A stretch of DNA of 64,000 nt from an uncultured Prevotellaceae bacterium (GTDB lineage Bacteria; Bacteroidota; Bacteroidia; Bacteroidales; Bacteroidaceae): the NCBI GenBank assembly GCA_900316575.1, contig ONDJ01000006.1:1-64000 (forward strand), in the 5' to 3' direction. Under the pieces are notes generated by a model. It did not search any database, was not told the DNA's origin, and saw only the letters and a program-made list of their open reading frames with translations. Positions 54,866 to 62,726 of this stretch are shown piece after piece; position 1 is the stretch's first letter, and each line of letters opens with the position of its first letter. The position numbers and the translations under genes are program-made.

Positions 54866-54898
54866 CAAAAGTAGTGAGGGCCGCTATGTCTCGCCAAA
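54866..54898 (-). promoter_or_regulatory. Promoter of paralogue A
   Basis: Minus-strand TTTG (54895-54898), 21 nt, TACTTTTG (54866-54873). The same two boxes with the same 21-nt spacing precede paralogue B. The leader to the ATG is about 40 nt. Confidence 0.7.
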
Positions 54899-54913
54899 TT
54901 ATTATTGGGTTTC

Positions 54914-54944
54914 GGTACGAAATAGGGGGTTTTAGGTACGAAAT
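54914..54944 (-). promoter_or_regulatory. Tandem ATTTCGTACC operator upstream of paralogue A
   Basis: ATTTCGTACC occurs twice on the minus strand (54935-54944 and 54914-54923), 21 bp apart, i.e. two helical turns. The pair ends 15 nt from the -33 box. An identical pair lies before paralogue B. Direct repeats with this period upstream of a promoter resemble LytTR activator sites. The neighbouring LytTR gene is the best candidate. Confidence 0.75.
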
Positions 54945-54966
54945 GGCTGTTATGCGATGGTTTTCC

Positions 54967-54990
54967 TACTTTTGGCAGTGTAAAAACAAC
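54967..54990 (+). promoter_or_regulatory. Inverted partial copy of the paralogue promoter
   Basis: TACTTTTGGCAGTGTAAAAA, followed by CAAC, on the plus strand resembles the minus-strand paralogue A promoter and leader (TACTTTTGCAGTGTAAAACAAC). It faces away on the other side of the operator and would run antisense into the end of paralogue B. It lacks a visible -33 box. Confidence 0.35.
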
Positions 54991-55040
54991 GGCTGAGGGA
55001 ACAGGATTGTCTGTATATATATTAATACGGAGTGTGCGTG

Positions 55041-56069
55041 TTATGCCAGCATATCTACATTGGCATCGTTGACGAAGTCGTCCATGCCATCGGAGGAAGA
55101 GGTTTCGGCGATATAAACTTCGGGCTCAGGTTCTGTTGTCACGTCAATGCCGATATCGCCACCAGGTTCTTCATAGCTGGGCTCGTCTTGAACGATTGGC
55201 TCTACATTTTCGTTTTCTGCCACGAGCCCTTGACCAAGTCCGTCTTGCGCGTTTGGGTTGCCATCAATGATAACGACACCATCATCCGTACCGCCTCCAG
55301 GATTTTCTTCGCCATCAGGAACTTCGCCGCCTTCGTTCTGAGCCAAGGGATTTTCATCTGGCATATAGTCAATAGGGAAGTCATCGTCATAAATAATTTC
55401 GTTATTTGCGAGATAGAAGTTGGTTGAGACTTCTTCCCAACTACCAATGTTTTGGAAAGAGACATCGGGCTGAGCTGCCATGACGAGGCCTTCATCTCCA
55501 TATTCCAAACTTTCATAACCAGGCCCACGTAGCCAAACAAGCTCGCCGCTATCACTCAACTCGGGCAAAACATAAACGTCCCAGGTGTTATCTAAGTTCA
55601 TATCCACAGCCATCACTTGCATGCCGTTGATTACATGCACCTCTGCGTATGCCACTGAACCGTCACCCATTGTGATATACATTCCTTCAGGATTAGGGTG
55701 ATGTATTCCTTGTGAGGAAGTAGATGGGGGCGTAGGCTGAGCGGTATGTATCACGTGTGTCTCGTGCACAACATATTGCGGCTCAGCATCAGCCATAGCC
55801 TCTTGAGCTTCCACTACTTGTTCCTCGGTAGCCTGAACGAGACCATCTATCTGTTCATCAAAGTGGCTTTGTTCGTCGCCAATTTTACTGTGTATAAACG
55901 CTGCTGCTGCGCCTGCCACTACGCCTGCACTTGCTCCGCCTAAGATATAAGAAGTTACCTTGGCTTTTTTGTCGGCATCCATAAGAGTTTGCTGATAGGA
56001 GTTCATGGGATTTACTCCACCCTGGTTCATTGGGTTGGTGTAAACGGTGTTGTCTGATTGGTTTGCCAT
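55041..56069 (-). CDS. Acidic membrane-associated protein B, unknown function
   Basis: 342 residues. Same plan as A: DNTVYTN near the start, a Gly/Ala-rich hydrophobic stretch (SYILGGASAGVVAGAAAAFI, about 40-60), a degenerate calcium-like segment AVDMNLDNTWDVYV where A has DVDRDGVYD, an acidic Pro/Gly-rich part, and the identical last 16 residues DGMDDFVNDANVDMLA. No His run and no WRGGVYG segment. It has its own copy of the operator and promoter. Strong conservation of both tail and promoter between diverged paralogues suggests the tail is recognised by another protein, perhaps the caspase-like protease or an FHA protein. Confidence 0.7.
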   Translation of the reverse strand: MANQSDNTVYTNPMNQGGVNPMNSYQQTLMDADKKAKVTSYILGGASAGVVAGAAAAFIHSKIGDEQSHFDEQIDGLVQATEEQVVEAQEAMADAEPQYVVHETHVIHTAQPTPPSTSSQGIHHPNPEGMYITMGDGSVAYAEVHVINGMQVMAVDMNLDNTWDVYVLPELSDSGELVWLRGPGYESLEYGDEGLVMAAQPDVSFQNIGSWEEVSTNFYLANNEIIYDDDFPIDYMPDENPLAQNEGGEVPDGEENPGGGTDDGVVIIDGNPNAQDGLGQGLVAENENVEPIVQDEPSYEEPGGDIGIDVTTEPEPEVYIAETSSSDGMDDFVNDANVDMLA

Positions 56070-56110
56070 AGTTGTAATAGTTTTTAAAGTTAATTATTTG
56101 AATGACACTG

Positions 56111-56143
56111 CAAAAGTACATTGCGCTGTTCCTGGCGAACAAA
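56111..56143 (-). promoter_or_regulatory. Promoter of paralogue B
   Basis: Minus-strand TTTG (56140-56143), 21 nt, TACTTTTG (56111-56118), the same geometry as for paralogue A. Confidence 0.7.
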
Positions 56144-56158
56144 TTTTTTTGCGCTTTC

Positions 56159-56230
56159 GGTACGAAATAGGGGGTTTTAGGTACGAAATGCTCGCGCTAA
56201 AAGTTTTTTGCTCCAAATTTGGGACGAAAT
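56159..56230 (-). promoter_or_regulatory. Tandem ATTTCGTACC operator upstream of paralogue B, with a third site
   Basis: ATTTCGTACC at 56180-56189 and 56159-56168, 21 bp apart and again 15 nt from the -33 box. A third, one-mismatch site ATTTCGTCCC lies at 56221-56230, 41 bp further up, about two more repeat lengths. The 11-bp spacer is also identical to that before paralogue A. Confidence 0.75.
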
Positions 56231-56231
56231 G

Positions 56232-56945
56232 CTATGTAATAAACTTCGCCTTGCAACTGCCACACGCTTGACGTAAAGAGAGCATGGTGTAGTCCATCAT
56301 GCCAAAGGGCGTGCCGCATTTGGGACAGACATAGCGTGCTTTGAATTCTGTTTCTAAGCGTTTGCGCTCCATGGGGAAGAACTCTGCCTCTTTATTTCCT
56401 TTAATGAAGAACCAGAGCATAACTATCAAGCCTGGTAGGGCAAACACCACTGTAAGTATCAGTCTTATTTTAGGATCTTCGCCGCCTATCAATTGACCAA
56501 AGACGCCACCCAACACACTGCCTGTTATTGAAAACATAGGAGTCAACATACGCTTTGCGCCTGCCTTTTGTTGCCTAATTTGCAGATCCAACATCGCTGC
56601 CTGATAATCGTCATACAACTGTTTGAGCGGTCTAATATCGGCATACTTCGGCAAATAGGGATCAAGAATTTTCCAAAGCAGGGGCTGACGTTCTATGCCA
56701 AGGGCTATTGGTATGCCGCGATTTAGGGCGAAGCGAACTACTGGAACGTTGTCCACATAGGTCACGTTGTCTTCGTTCAGATTGGTCAAGATGAAATGCT
56801 CGCCGTCTTGTGTCTCCAATTCCACATGCTCTTTACTCACTTGTGGAGAGGTGCCTTCTGTTCCTTTTATGAGTTGTGGTTTTTCGTTGTCGCGCCTTAT
56901 TCTTAGACAACCGCTGGTTGCGTCTCGGCCTATTACTATCTTCAT
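56232..56945 (-). CDS. FHA domain - membrane - zinc ribbon protein
   Basis: 237 residues. FHA domain about 1-85: IVIGRDATSG, PQVSKEHVELETQDG, with Arg and Ser/His for phospho-Thr. A helical linker (LYDDYQAAMLDLQIRQQKAGAK) precedes two hydrophobic segments (about 132-150 and 160-185) and a C-terminal zinc ribbon (CPKCGTPFG ... CGSCKAKFI). It would place a phospho-Thr reader at the inner membrane, near the kinase. It follows the LytTR gene by 38 nt, so the two share a transcript and may couple phosphorylation to transcription. Confidence 0.85.
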   Translation of the reverse strand: MKIVIGRDATSGCLRIRRDNEKPQLIKGTEGTSPQVSKEHVELETQDGEHFILTNLNEDNVTYVDNVPVVRFALNRGIPIALGIERQPLLWKILDPYLPKYADIRPLKQLYDDYQAAMLDLQIRQQKAGAKRMLTPMFSITGSVLGGVFGQLIGGEDPKIRLILTVVFALPGLIVMLWFFIKGNKEAEFFPMERKRLETEFKARYVCPKCGTPFGMMDYTMLSLRQACGSCKAKFIT

Positions 56946-56983
56946 TGCTATATATATATAATTATTGAGTGGAGATTGATTAG

Positions 56984-57352
56984 TTACTTTTTGATCTGTA
57001 TCATCAAATCGCGCAACTTCTTCAAAGCTTCCTTGCTGATAGAGAGCTGAAAGACAAAATGGTCGTTGTCGCTCAGCACCAGGTTTTGGTTGCGCAGGTT
57101 GATGCGATAGATATAGTTGATATTGACGATATACCTTTTCCCTATCCGCACGAACGATCGAGCAAGTTCTCCTGTCTGCTTTCCCAGGAATTGCTCCATG
57201 CTGGCCAGGTTCATTGACACAAGGGCTTTCAACTTATTAACCGTGACAATTTCGGTGATATTGGCCGAGGCTTCAAAGTAAACCACTTTTGTCAAATCAA
57301 CGCGAAGCAGTTCATCGCGCGAATTGAAATATACGAGATTGGATGAAGGCAT
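56984..57352 (-). CDS. Stand-alone LytTR DNA-binding regulator
   Basis: 122 residues, only the LytTR domain. VYFNSRDELLRVDLTKVVYFEASANITEIV, SMEQFLGKQTGELARSFVRIGKRYIVNINYIYRI and LSISKEALKKLRDLM follow the family pattern. There is no receiver domain and no sensor kinase gene nearby, so activity is not set by a classical two-component pathway. LytTR proteins bind direct repeats two helical turns apart; the ATTTCGTACC pairs at the paralogue promoters fit. The distal TAAATTTG at 57477-57484 may be its -7 box. Confidence 0.88.
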   Translation of the reverse strand: MPSSNLVYFNSRDELLRVDLTKVVYFEASANITEIVTVNKLKALVSMNLASMEQFLGKQTGELARSFVRIGKRYIVNINYIYRINLRNQNLVLSDNDHFVFQLSISKEALKKLRDLMIQIKK

Positions 57353-57585
57353 ATTGAGGATTCTTTACATCAAGTTCTGTTTGTGCTTTTCGCCAAGGCC
57401 TACATCATCTCAACTCCCTGAGCATTCAAGCATGGCTTTTGCGCAAACTTTTGAGTTGCAACTATATTTGATGCCACAAATTTAACACTATTTTTATTTA
57501 GCATCACACTTTTTGCATTTTTTTTGTTCATTCTTCCAATTTTGCTGACTACAAACGGCTTTGTCCTTACGTTTTTCTACAGATT

Positions 57586-57617
57586 TTTGTTTCTTAACGG
57601 CATCTTTTGTACTTTTG
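57586..57617 (+). promoter_or_regulatory. Promoter of the acyltransferase-fkp genes
   Basis: TTTG (57586-57589), 20 nt, TACTTTTG (57610-57617). A start near 57624 excludes the upstream frame from 57524 and supports the ATG at 57647. A second TAnnTTTG (TATATTTG, 57463-57470) lies further up. Confidence 0.75.
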
Positions 57618-57646
57618 CCAAAGTGCTGAAGAAGTCCGCTTGTTTT

Positions 57647-58393
57647 ATGCTTACATTCCTCTACCGCATTTATCAGCTTTTTATTGCGGCTCCGATATTG
57701 TTAATCGCTACATTGCTCGCTGCGTTGTTGACGTCCGTGGGCTGTATGGTTGGGAACGGCCACTTTTGGGGCTATTGGCCTGGGCGTTTGTGGAGCATTT
57801 TGATTTGCCGAATGCTGTTGCTCCCTGTGACGATTGAAGGCAAAGAGCATTTGCAGCCAGGCCAAAGTTATGTCTTTGTGGCCAACCACCAAGGCGCTTT
57901 CGACATTTTTCTGATCTATGGTTTCTTGCCTCGCCACTTCAAGTGGATGATGAAGCGAGGTCTTCGCACCATTCCGTTTGTGGGCTACGCTTGCGAAAAG
58001 GCTGGACATGTTTTTGTGGACAAGCGCGGTGCAAAGGCCATAGAGCATACCATCGAAACCGCTCGTGCCACACTCCAAGGAGGCACATCGCTTGCCGTTT
58101 TCCCTGAAGGTGCTCGCACCTTTACGGGCCACATGGGATTATTCCGACGTGGTGCCTTTGCTTTGGCACACGACATCGGGCTGCCCATTGTTCCGATGAC
58201 CATTGATGGTAGTTTTGATGTCCTGCCGCGTATGCGCGGCTTCAACTTTGTGAACTGGCATCCGCTCCGCCTCAGTATTCTTCAACCTATAGCTTCTGAT
58301 GATATCAAAGAGGCCATGGAGCGCTCATACAATGCCATTATAGGAGCTTTGCCTGAACACCATCAAGGCTTTGTCTCAAATCCCGATCAATAG
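57647..58393 (+). CDS. Lysophospholipid acyltransferase (PlsC family)
   Basis: 248 residues. Adds an acyl chain to lysophosphatidic acid or a related lipid at the inner membrane. Hydrophobic N-terminus (about 8-35), the catalytic HX4D motif NHQGAFD, the acceptor-binding FPEGART, and IVPMTIDGS. The fkp gene starts 32 nt after its stop codon, so the two are transcribed together; this link is probably not functional. Confidence 0.88.
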   Translation: MLTFLYRIYQLFIAAPILLIATLLAALLTSVGCMVGNGHFWGYWPGRLWSILICRMLLLPVTIEGKEHLQPGQSYVFVANHQGAFDIFLIYGFLPRHFKWMMKRGLRTIPFVGYACEKAGHVFVDKRGAKAIEHTIETARATLQGGTSLAVFPEGARTFTGHMGLFRRGAFALAHDIGLPIVPMTIDGSFDVLPRMRGFNFVNWHPLRLSILQPIASDDIKEAMERSYNAIIGALPEHHQGFVSNPDQ

Positions 58394-58424
58394 TTCTTTT
58401 TCTTTCCCTATTCTTTTTACTACG

Positions 58425-61280
58425 ATGAAGCATCTTCTTTCGCTTCCGCCGAACGTTGTTCCGCATTTTCACCAACTCACTGCCCTTCCTCAAACTTCAT
58501 GGTTCTGCAACAGCGACCCCATAGGTCGCAAGCTTGGTTCTGGCGGCGGAACCGCTTGGCTACTTGCTACCGCCCACGCTGCTGAGACCGAAGCTCCTAT
58601 TTTTTCTACCTGGATAGCCCAAGAACCACGCTTGGTACTCCACGCTGGTGGTCAGAGCCGTCGCCTACCTTGCTACGCTCCTTCGGGAAAGGCACTAACA
58701 CCTATGCCTGTTTTTCGCTGGAAGAGCGGGCAATGTATTGATCAAACGCTCTTAGACACGCAACTGCCGCTCTACCATTCTATCCTTGAACAAGCCCCAG
58801 CACATCTCAACACGCTCATAGCCAGTGGCGATGTTTATTTACGCACGACCGAGTCGCTGCCTACAATTCCCGAAGGTGCCGATGTAGTATGTTTTGGACT
58901 ATGGGCCGACTCTGACACGGCTTCCCACCATGGTGTCTTCCTCATAGAGCGCAATGGCGATGGCAGGCTCGACTTTATGCTTCAGAAACCCACCATTGAG
59001 GAACAGCGAAAGTATGTAGGCTCCCACTATTTGCTGATGGATGTAGGCTTGTGGCTTCTCTCACCTCGCGCCGTAGAAAAACTGATGTCAAAATGTGTAC
59101 GCAGCGGTGGTCAAGCCTCTACGGAAGAAGACCTTGTGCCATACGACCTATACAGCGACTATGGTGGGGCATTGGGGCTTCATCCTTCAAAACCCGATGA
59201 CACATTGGCCGATCTTCGCGTATGCGTGCTACCTATGCAAGGCGGGGAGTTCTACCACTTCGGCACGGCTCCTGAGTTGCTCTCCTCGGCTATGGCAATA
59301 CAAAACCTTGTGCGCGACCAACGTCTTATCATCCAGCAGCACGTTAAACCCCATCCGTCGCTCTTCACACAAAATGCACTCGTCAACAAATCCTTCAAAC
59401 AAGAAAATCAATACATTTGGATAGAAAACGCCTGCATTGGAAAACGCTGGACCTTCAGTCACCACAACATCATAACGGGTGTTCCCGAAAACGACTGGGA
59501 GATCAAGCTCGCTCCAGAGGTTTGCTTTGATATCGTGCCCATTGGCGAAAAGGCTTACGCCTTGCGGCCTTATGGCTATCACGACACGTTCCGAGGTGGC
59601 ACAGACGCTTCGTTTCTTGGTAAGCCTTTTGGCCAATGGCTGTCCGAACGAGGTATTACCGCTACTCAAATTGCAGGTAGCGAAGACCTCCAATCGGCTG
59701 AACTATTCCCCATCGTGGAAAACATTTCAGAGATACCGCGATGGTTTAACTATATGACTGCAGGCGGAACAGCTATTGAAACGACAACTTACCTTGCACT
59801 GCCACGCATCAGTGCCGAACAGATTTCCGAACGCGCCAATCTGCCTCGTCTGTTTGCCCAACGGCGAGCTTTCCGCAAGAGAAATCTGCCCGACTTGGCA
59901 CAAAACTGGCATAAGAGCGTTTTCTATCAGACCAACTTGGCCGACATGGCTTCAAAATACGTGGTTGAAGGTTTGTCGCAGCCTGTAGCCTTGCCCGAAA
60001 GTGCTCCATTGATGATGCGCATACACGATGCCATGTTTCGCAGCGAAGTGCTACGCTTGCAAGGTGACAAGATGGCTGCCTCGTGTGCTGAAAAAGCATT
60101 TGCATTGCTTTCTGAAGGAATTACCGCCGAAGCACGTCGCTCTCCTGCTACACCGCGCATGAGTGTCTGCCAAGACCAAATTGTTTGGGGACGAAGCCCC
60201 GTGCGCATAGACTTGGCTGGTGGTTGGACCGACACCCCACCCTATTCGCTCACTCACGGCGGTTCGGTCATTAACATCGCTATAGAGCTCAATGGTCAGC
60301 AACCGCTTCAAGTTTACGTAAAACCTTGCAAAGAACCCGTCATCATCTGTCGCAGCATTGATCTCGGTGCGTCAGAACGTATCACCACTTACGAAGAGTT
60401 ATCGCTATTCAATTGCGTTGGCTCCCCCTTCTCTATCCCCAAGGCTGCACTGGCTCTTTGCGGTTTCTTGCCTGGTTTTGGAACAGAAGCTTTTCCCACG
60501 CTTCGCGAACAGCTGCTTTCTTTTGGCGCGGGCATCGAAATCACCCTCCTTGCTGCTATTCCAGCTGGTAGCGGACTGGGCACCAGTAGCATTTTAGCTG
60601 CAACAGTGTTGGGAGCTCTGAGCGATTTCTGCGATTTGCAATGGGACGCTACTGAAATATGCCGCCGTGTATTGGTGCTCGAACAACTTCTCACTACTGG
60701 TGGAGGGTGGCAAGACCAGTTTGGCGGCGTGCTACCAGGCATAAAACTTTTACAGACGGAGCAAGGCTTCAACCAAACGCCCATCACACGATGGCTGCCC
60801 GATACGCTTTTCACCTCGCCCGACTATGCGACATGTCATTTGCTCTACTATACGGGCATCACGCGCACAGCCAAGCACATTTTGGCTGAAATTGTTCGAG
60901 GAATGTTCCTCAACAGCACCACACACCTGCATCTGCTCGCTGAAATGAAGGCACACACTATGCGCATGTATGATGCATTACAGCGCAGCCAATTCAATAT
61001 CTACGGCAAACTACTTCGCAACACGTGGAAGCAAAACCAAGCCCTTGACGCAGGCACCAATCCGCCCAATGTGGCACGCATTTGTGCTGAAATTGACGAC
61101 CTATGTCTCGGCTACAAACTCCCTGGTGCTGGCGGTGGAGGCTATCTATACATGGTAGCCAAAGATCCCGATGCTGCCAAACGCATCCGCCAACGTCTCA
61201 CAGAAAACCCACCCACTAACGGAGCCCGATTTGTGGACATGCGCATCAGCCACGACGGCTTCCAAGTTAGCCGTAGTTAG
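58425..61280 (+). CDS. fkp: Bifunctional fucokinase / L-fucose-1-phosphate guanylyltransferase
   Basis: Converts L-fucose to fucose-1-phosphate and then GDP-fucose, the donor for capsule, O-antigen and protein fucosylation in Bacteroidetes. 951 residues, the length of Bacteroides Fkp. N-terminal guanylyltransferase with the GTP loop GSGGGTAWLL (about 40) and a beta-helix middle region; C-terminal GHMP kinase with PVRIDLAGGWTDTPPYSL, the ATP loop PAGSGLGTSSILAA and GAGGGGYLYMV. Both catalytic halves look intact. Lets the cell use host fucose, in keeping with the GH85 enzyme. Start at ATG 58425 rather than 58371, which would overlap the preceding gene. Confidence 0.95.
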   Translation: MKHLLSLPPNVVPHFHQLTALPQTSWFCNSDPIGRKLGSGGGTAWLLATAHAAETEAPIFSTWIAQEPRLVLHAGGQSRRLPCYAPSGKALTPMPVFRWKSGQCIDQTLLDTQLPLYHSILEQAPAHLNTLIASGDVYLRTTESLPTIPEGADVVCFGLWADSDTASHHGVFLIERNGDGRLDFMLQKPTIEEQRKYVGSHYLLMDVGLWLLSPRAVEKLMSKCVRSGGQASTEEDLVPYDLYSDYGGALGLHPSKPDDTLADLRVCVLPMQGGEFYHFGTAPELLSSAMAIQNLVRDQRLIIQQHVKPHPSLFTQNALVNKSFKQENQYIWIENACIGKRWTFSHHNIITGVPENDWEIKLAPEVCFDIVPIGEKAYALRPYGYHDTFRGGTDASFLGKPFGQWLSERGITATQIAGSEDLQSAELFPIVENISEIPRWFNYMTAGGTAIETTTYLALPRISAEQISERANLPRLFAQRRAFRKRNLPDLAQNWHKSVFYQTNLADMASKYVVEGLSQPVALPESAPLMMRIHDAMFRSEVLRLQGDKMAASCAEKAFALLSEGITAEARRSPATPRMSVCQDQIVWGRSPVRIDLAGGWTDTPPYSLTHGGSVINIAIELNGQQPLQVYVKPCKEPVIICRSIDLGASERITTYEELSLFNCVGSPFSIPKAALALCGFLPGFGTEAFPTLREQLLSFGAGIEITLLAAIPAGSGLGTSSILAATVLGALSDFCDLQWDATEICRRVLVLEQLLTTGGGWQDQFGGVLPGIKLLQTEQGFNQTPITRWLPDTLFTSPDYATCHLLYYTGITRTAKHILAEIVRGMFLNSTTHLHLLAEMKAHTMRMYDALQRSQFNIYGKLLRNTWKQNQALDAGTNPPNVARICAEIDDLCLGYKLPGAGGGGYLYMVAKDPDAAKRIRQRLTENPPTNGARFVDMRISHDGFQVSRS

Positions 61281-61448
61281 AACTTGCTTGCGAAAATTTG
61301 CCTGCCAGAGGAATGCTTGTAACACACATTTACGGCTTCTTACTCGCGGGGAAAAAACGAACGATATGCACACGAAAAAAAGCGAAAACTTGAGCTAAGA
61401 AAACTCGGTCGCGAGCTCGGCTGAACAAGAAGCACAGAAGAAAAAACG
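61281..61448. other. Intergenic sequence after fkp
   Basis: No gene seen on either strand. The last part, AAGAAAAAACGAG at about 61437-61450, supplies the minus-strand T-run of the following bidirectional terminator. Confidence 0.6.
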
Positions 61449-61507
61449 AGCTCGGACCTAATTAAAACTACATCGGATGTATTTTTAATTAGGTCCGAGC
61501 TATTTTT
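61449..61507. terminator. Bidirectional terminator between fkp and porQ
   Basis: AGCTCGGACCTAATTAAAA (61449-61467) pairs perfectly over 19 bp with 61483-61501, with a 15-nt loop. ATTTTTT follows on the plus strand and TCGTTTTTTCTTC on the minus strand, so it can end both converging transcripts. Confidence 0.92.
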
Positions 61508-61617
61508 TAGCGCTTATATTGAGGTTTTTAAGCCTATATAACCCCTTCTCCCCTTTTCCACTACAAAAATAATCCTCCTTGGCTCTTTTTCCCAAGGACA
61601 AAAAACAGCGTAGTTAA

Positions 61618-62598
61618 TCAGAACAAGTAGGCCGCATTCACACCGATGCTACCTGCCGAGAGCGCATATTGGGAATAACTTGCCCCAAACTTGAAACGGC
61701 GCAGCGACAAGGAAACACCTCCGCTGAGACCTGCCCAATGCGAGCCGCCAGCTTGTTTCAACTCGTAAGCACGACGCAGGTTATAACCAGCACTTAAGGT
61801 TATTGCATCGCTCAGAAGCACATCAACGCCCACGGTGACGTGATTGGCTGCAAGCCGACCAAAGCCCAATTTTTTGCCCGCAGTAAAATAGTCTTTCGCT
61901 TTCCAGCGCGTGAGGTCGCTCAGCGTCACCGATAAGCGTACGGGGGCGTGTGCGAGACCCACAGTGGCACCGATCACTGCATTGAAAGGGAGATGTTGGC
62001 GTGCACCGTCCTCAAAAGTTTTCACCTGCCTACCAATGTGAAGCACTGCGGCTGAAATGCTCACGTCATTATCAGGATCGTAATAATTTAATCCCAAGTC
62101 AACAGCCAGAGCCAGGCTGTTGTATTGACCATAATTGCTTGTAACAACTTTGAAATTGGCTCCACCACTAAACCGATCGGAGAGCAAATAACTATAGCCC
62201 ACACCAACTGACAAGTCGCGCGGCGTAAACGTGCCCGACTTGATGCCTTGCTCATCCGTTTCGTCCATAGAGCCATAGCTGAGGCAGGTGGCTGTGACAG
62301 CAGCTGTGTGACGCTCGCCGAAATCGTGAACATACTGCGCACCAAAGTGGCTGCCGCCGTCGGGGAGCGTCATATAATGTAGGCCTATGGCCCGAGGTTC
62401 AGCACCTGCATAAAGCGCAGGATTGGCAAAGCCCACCGACGGAGCATCATCAACCGCCAGCGAAATATGTTCGCCGCCGAGGGCTGCCACATGCGAAGAA
62501 GCCGGCAGACGGAGTACAGAAAAAGCAGAGGCTATCCCTTGTCCATAGGCAGACAGCAGACATAGCACACCATATATCAGTAATAAGGCTCTTTTCAT
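61618..62598 (-). CDS. porQ: Type IX secretion system protein PorQ
   Basis: 326 residues. Signal peptide (SAYG/Q), then a PorV/PorQ-like outer-membrane barrel opening with FSVLRLPASSHVAALGGEHISL and NPALYAG, and ending in an aromatic residue (NAAYLF). PorQ belongs to the surface attachment part of T9SS, with PorU, PorV and PorZ. It fits the T9SS C-terminal domain on the GH85 enzyme in this window. No other por gene is adjacent. PorV is the other possibility, but the length and opening suit PorQ better. Confidence 0.8.
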   Translation of the reverse strand: MKRALLLIYGVLCLLSAYGQGIASAFSVLRLPASSHVAALGGEHISLAVDDAPSVGFANPALYAGAEPRAIGLHYMTLPDGGSHFGAQYVHDFGERHTAAVTATCLSYGSMDETDEQGIKSGTFTPRDLSVGVGYSYLLSDRFSGGANFKVVTSNYGQYNSLALAVDLGLNYYDPDNDVSISAAVLHIGRQVKTFEDGARQHLPFNAVIGATVGLAHAPVRLSVTLSDLTRWKAKDYFTAGKKLGFGRLAANHVTVGVDVLLSDAITLSAGYNLRRAYELKQAGGSHWAGLSGGVSLSLRRFKFGASYSQYALSAGSIGVNAAYLF

Positions 62599-62681
62599 GG
62601 CGAAATAGCGCGTATAGGCCGCGAAACTGTCAATTTTGCAATTTTTAAGGCGGCTCCAAGCGTAGAGCGGGCTTTTGCTAT

Positions 62682-62689
62682 TACTTTTG
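62682..62689 (+). promoter_or_regulatory. -7 box of the TonB-like gene
   Basis: TACTTTTG matches TAnnTTTG, 37 nt before the GTG start. No TTG at the right distance. Confidence 0.5.
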
Positions 62690-62726
62690 CAGACGCAAAA
62701 AGTAAGGCTCCGCTTTTTATATAAAC

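Noticed and set aside
45790-57352. Type VI secretion system
   Set aside because: Kinase, phosphatase and FHA genes recall T6SS regulation, but no sheath, baseplate, Hcp, VgrG or ClpV genes are present.
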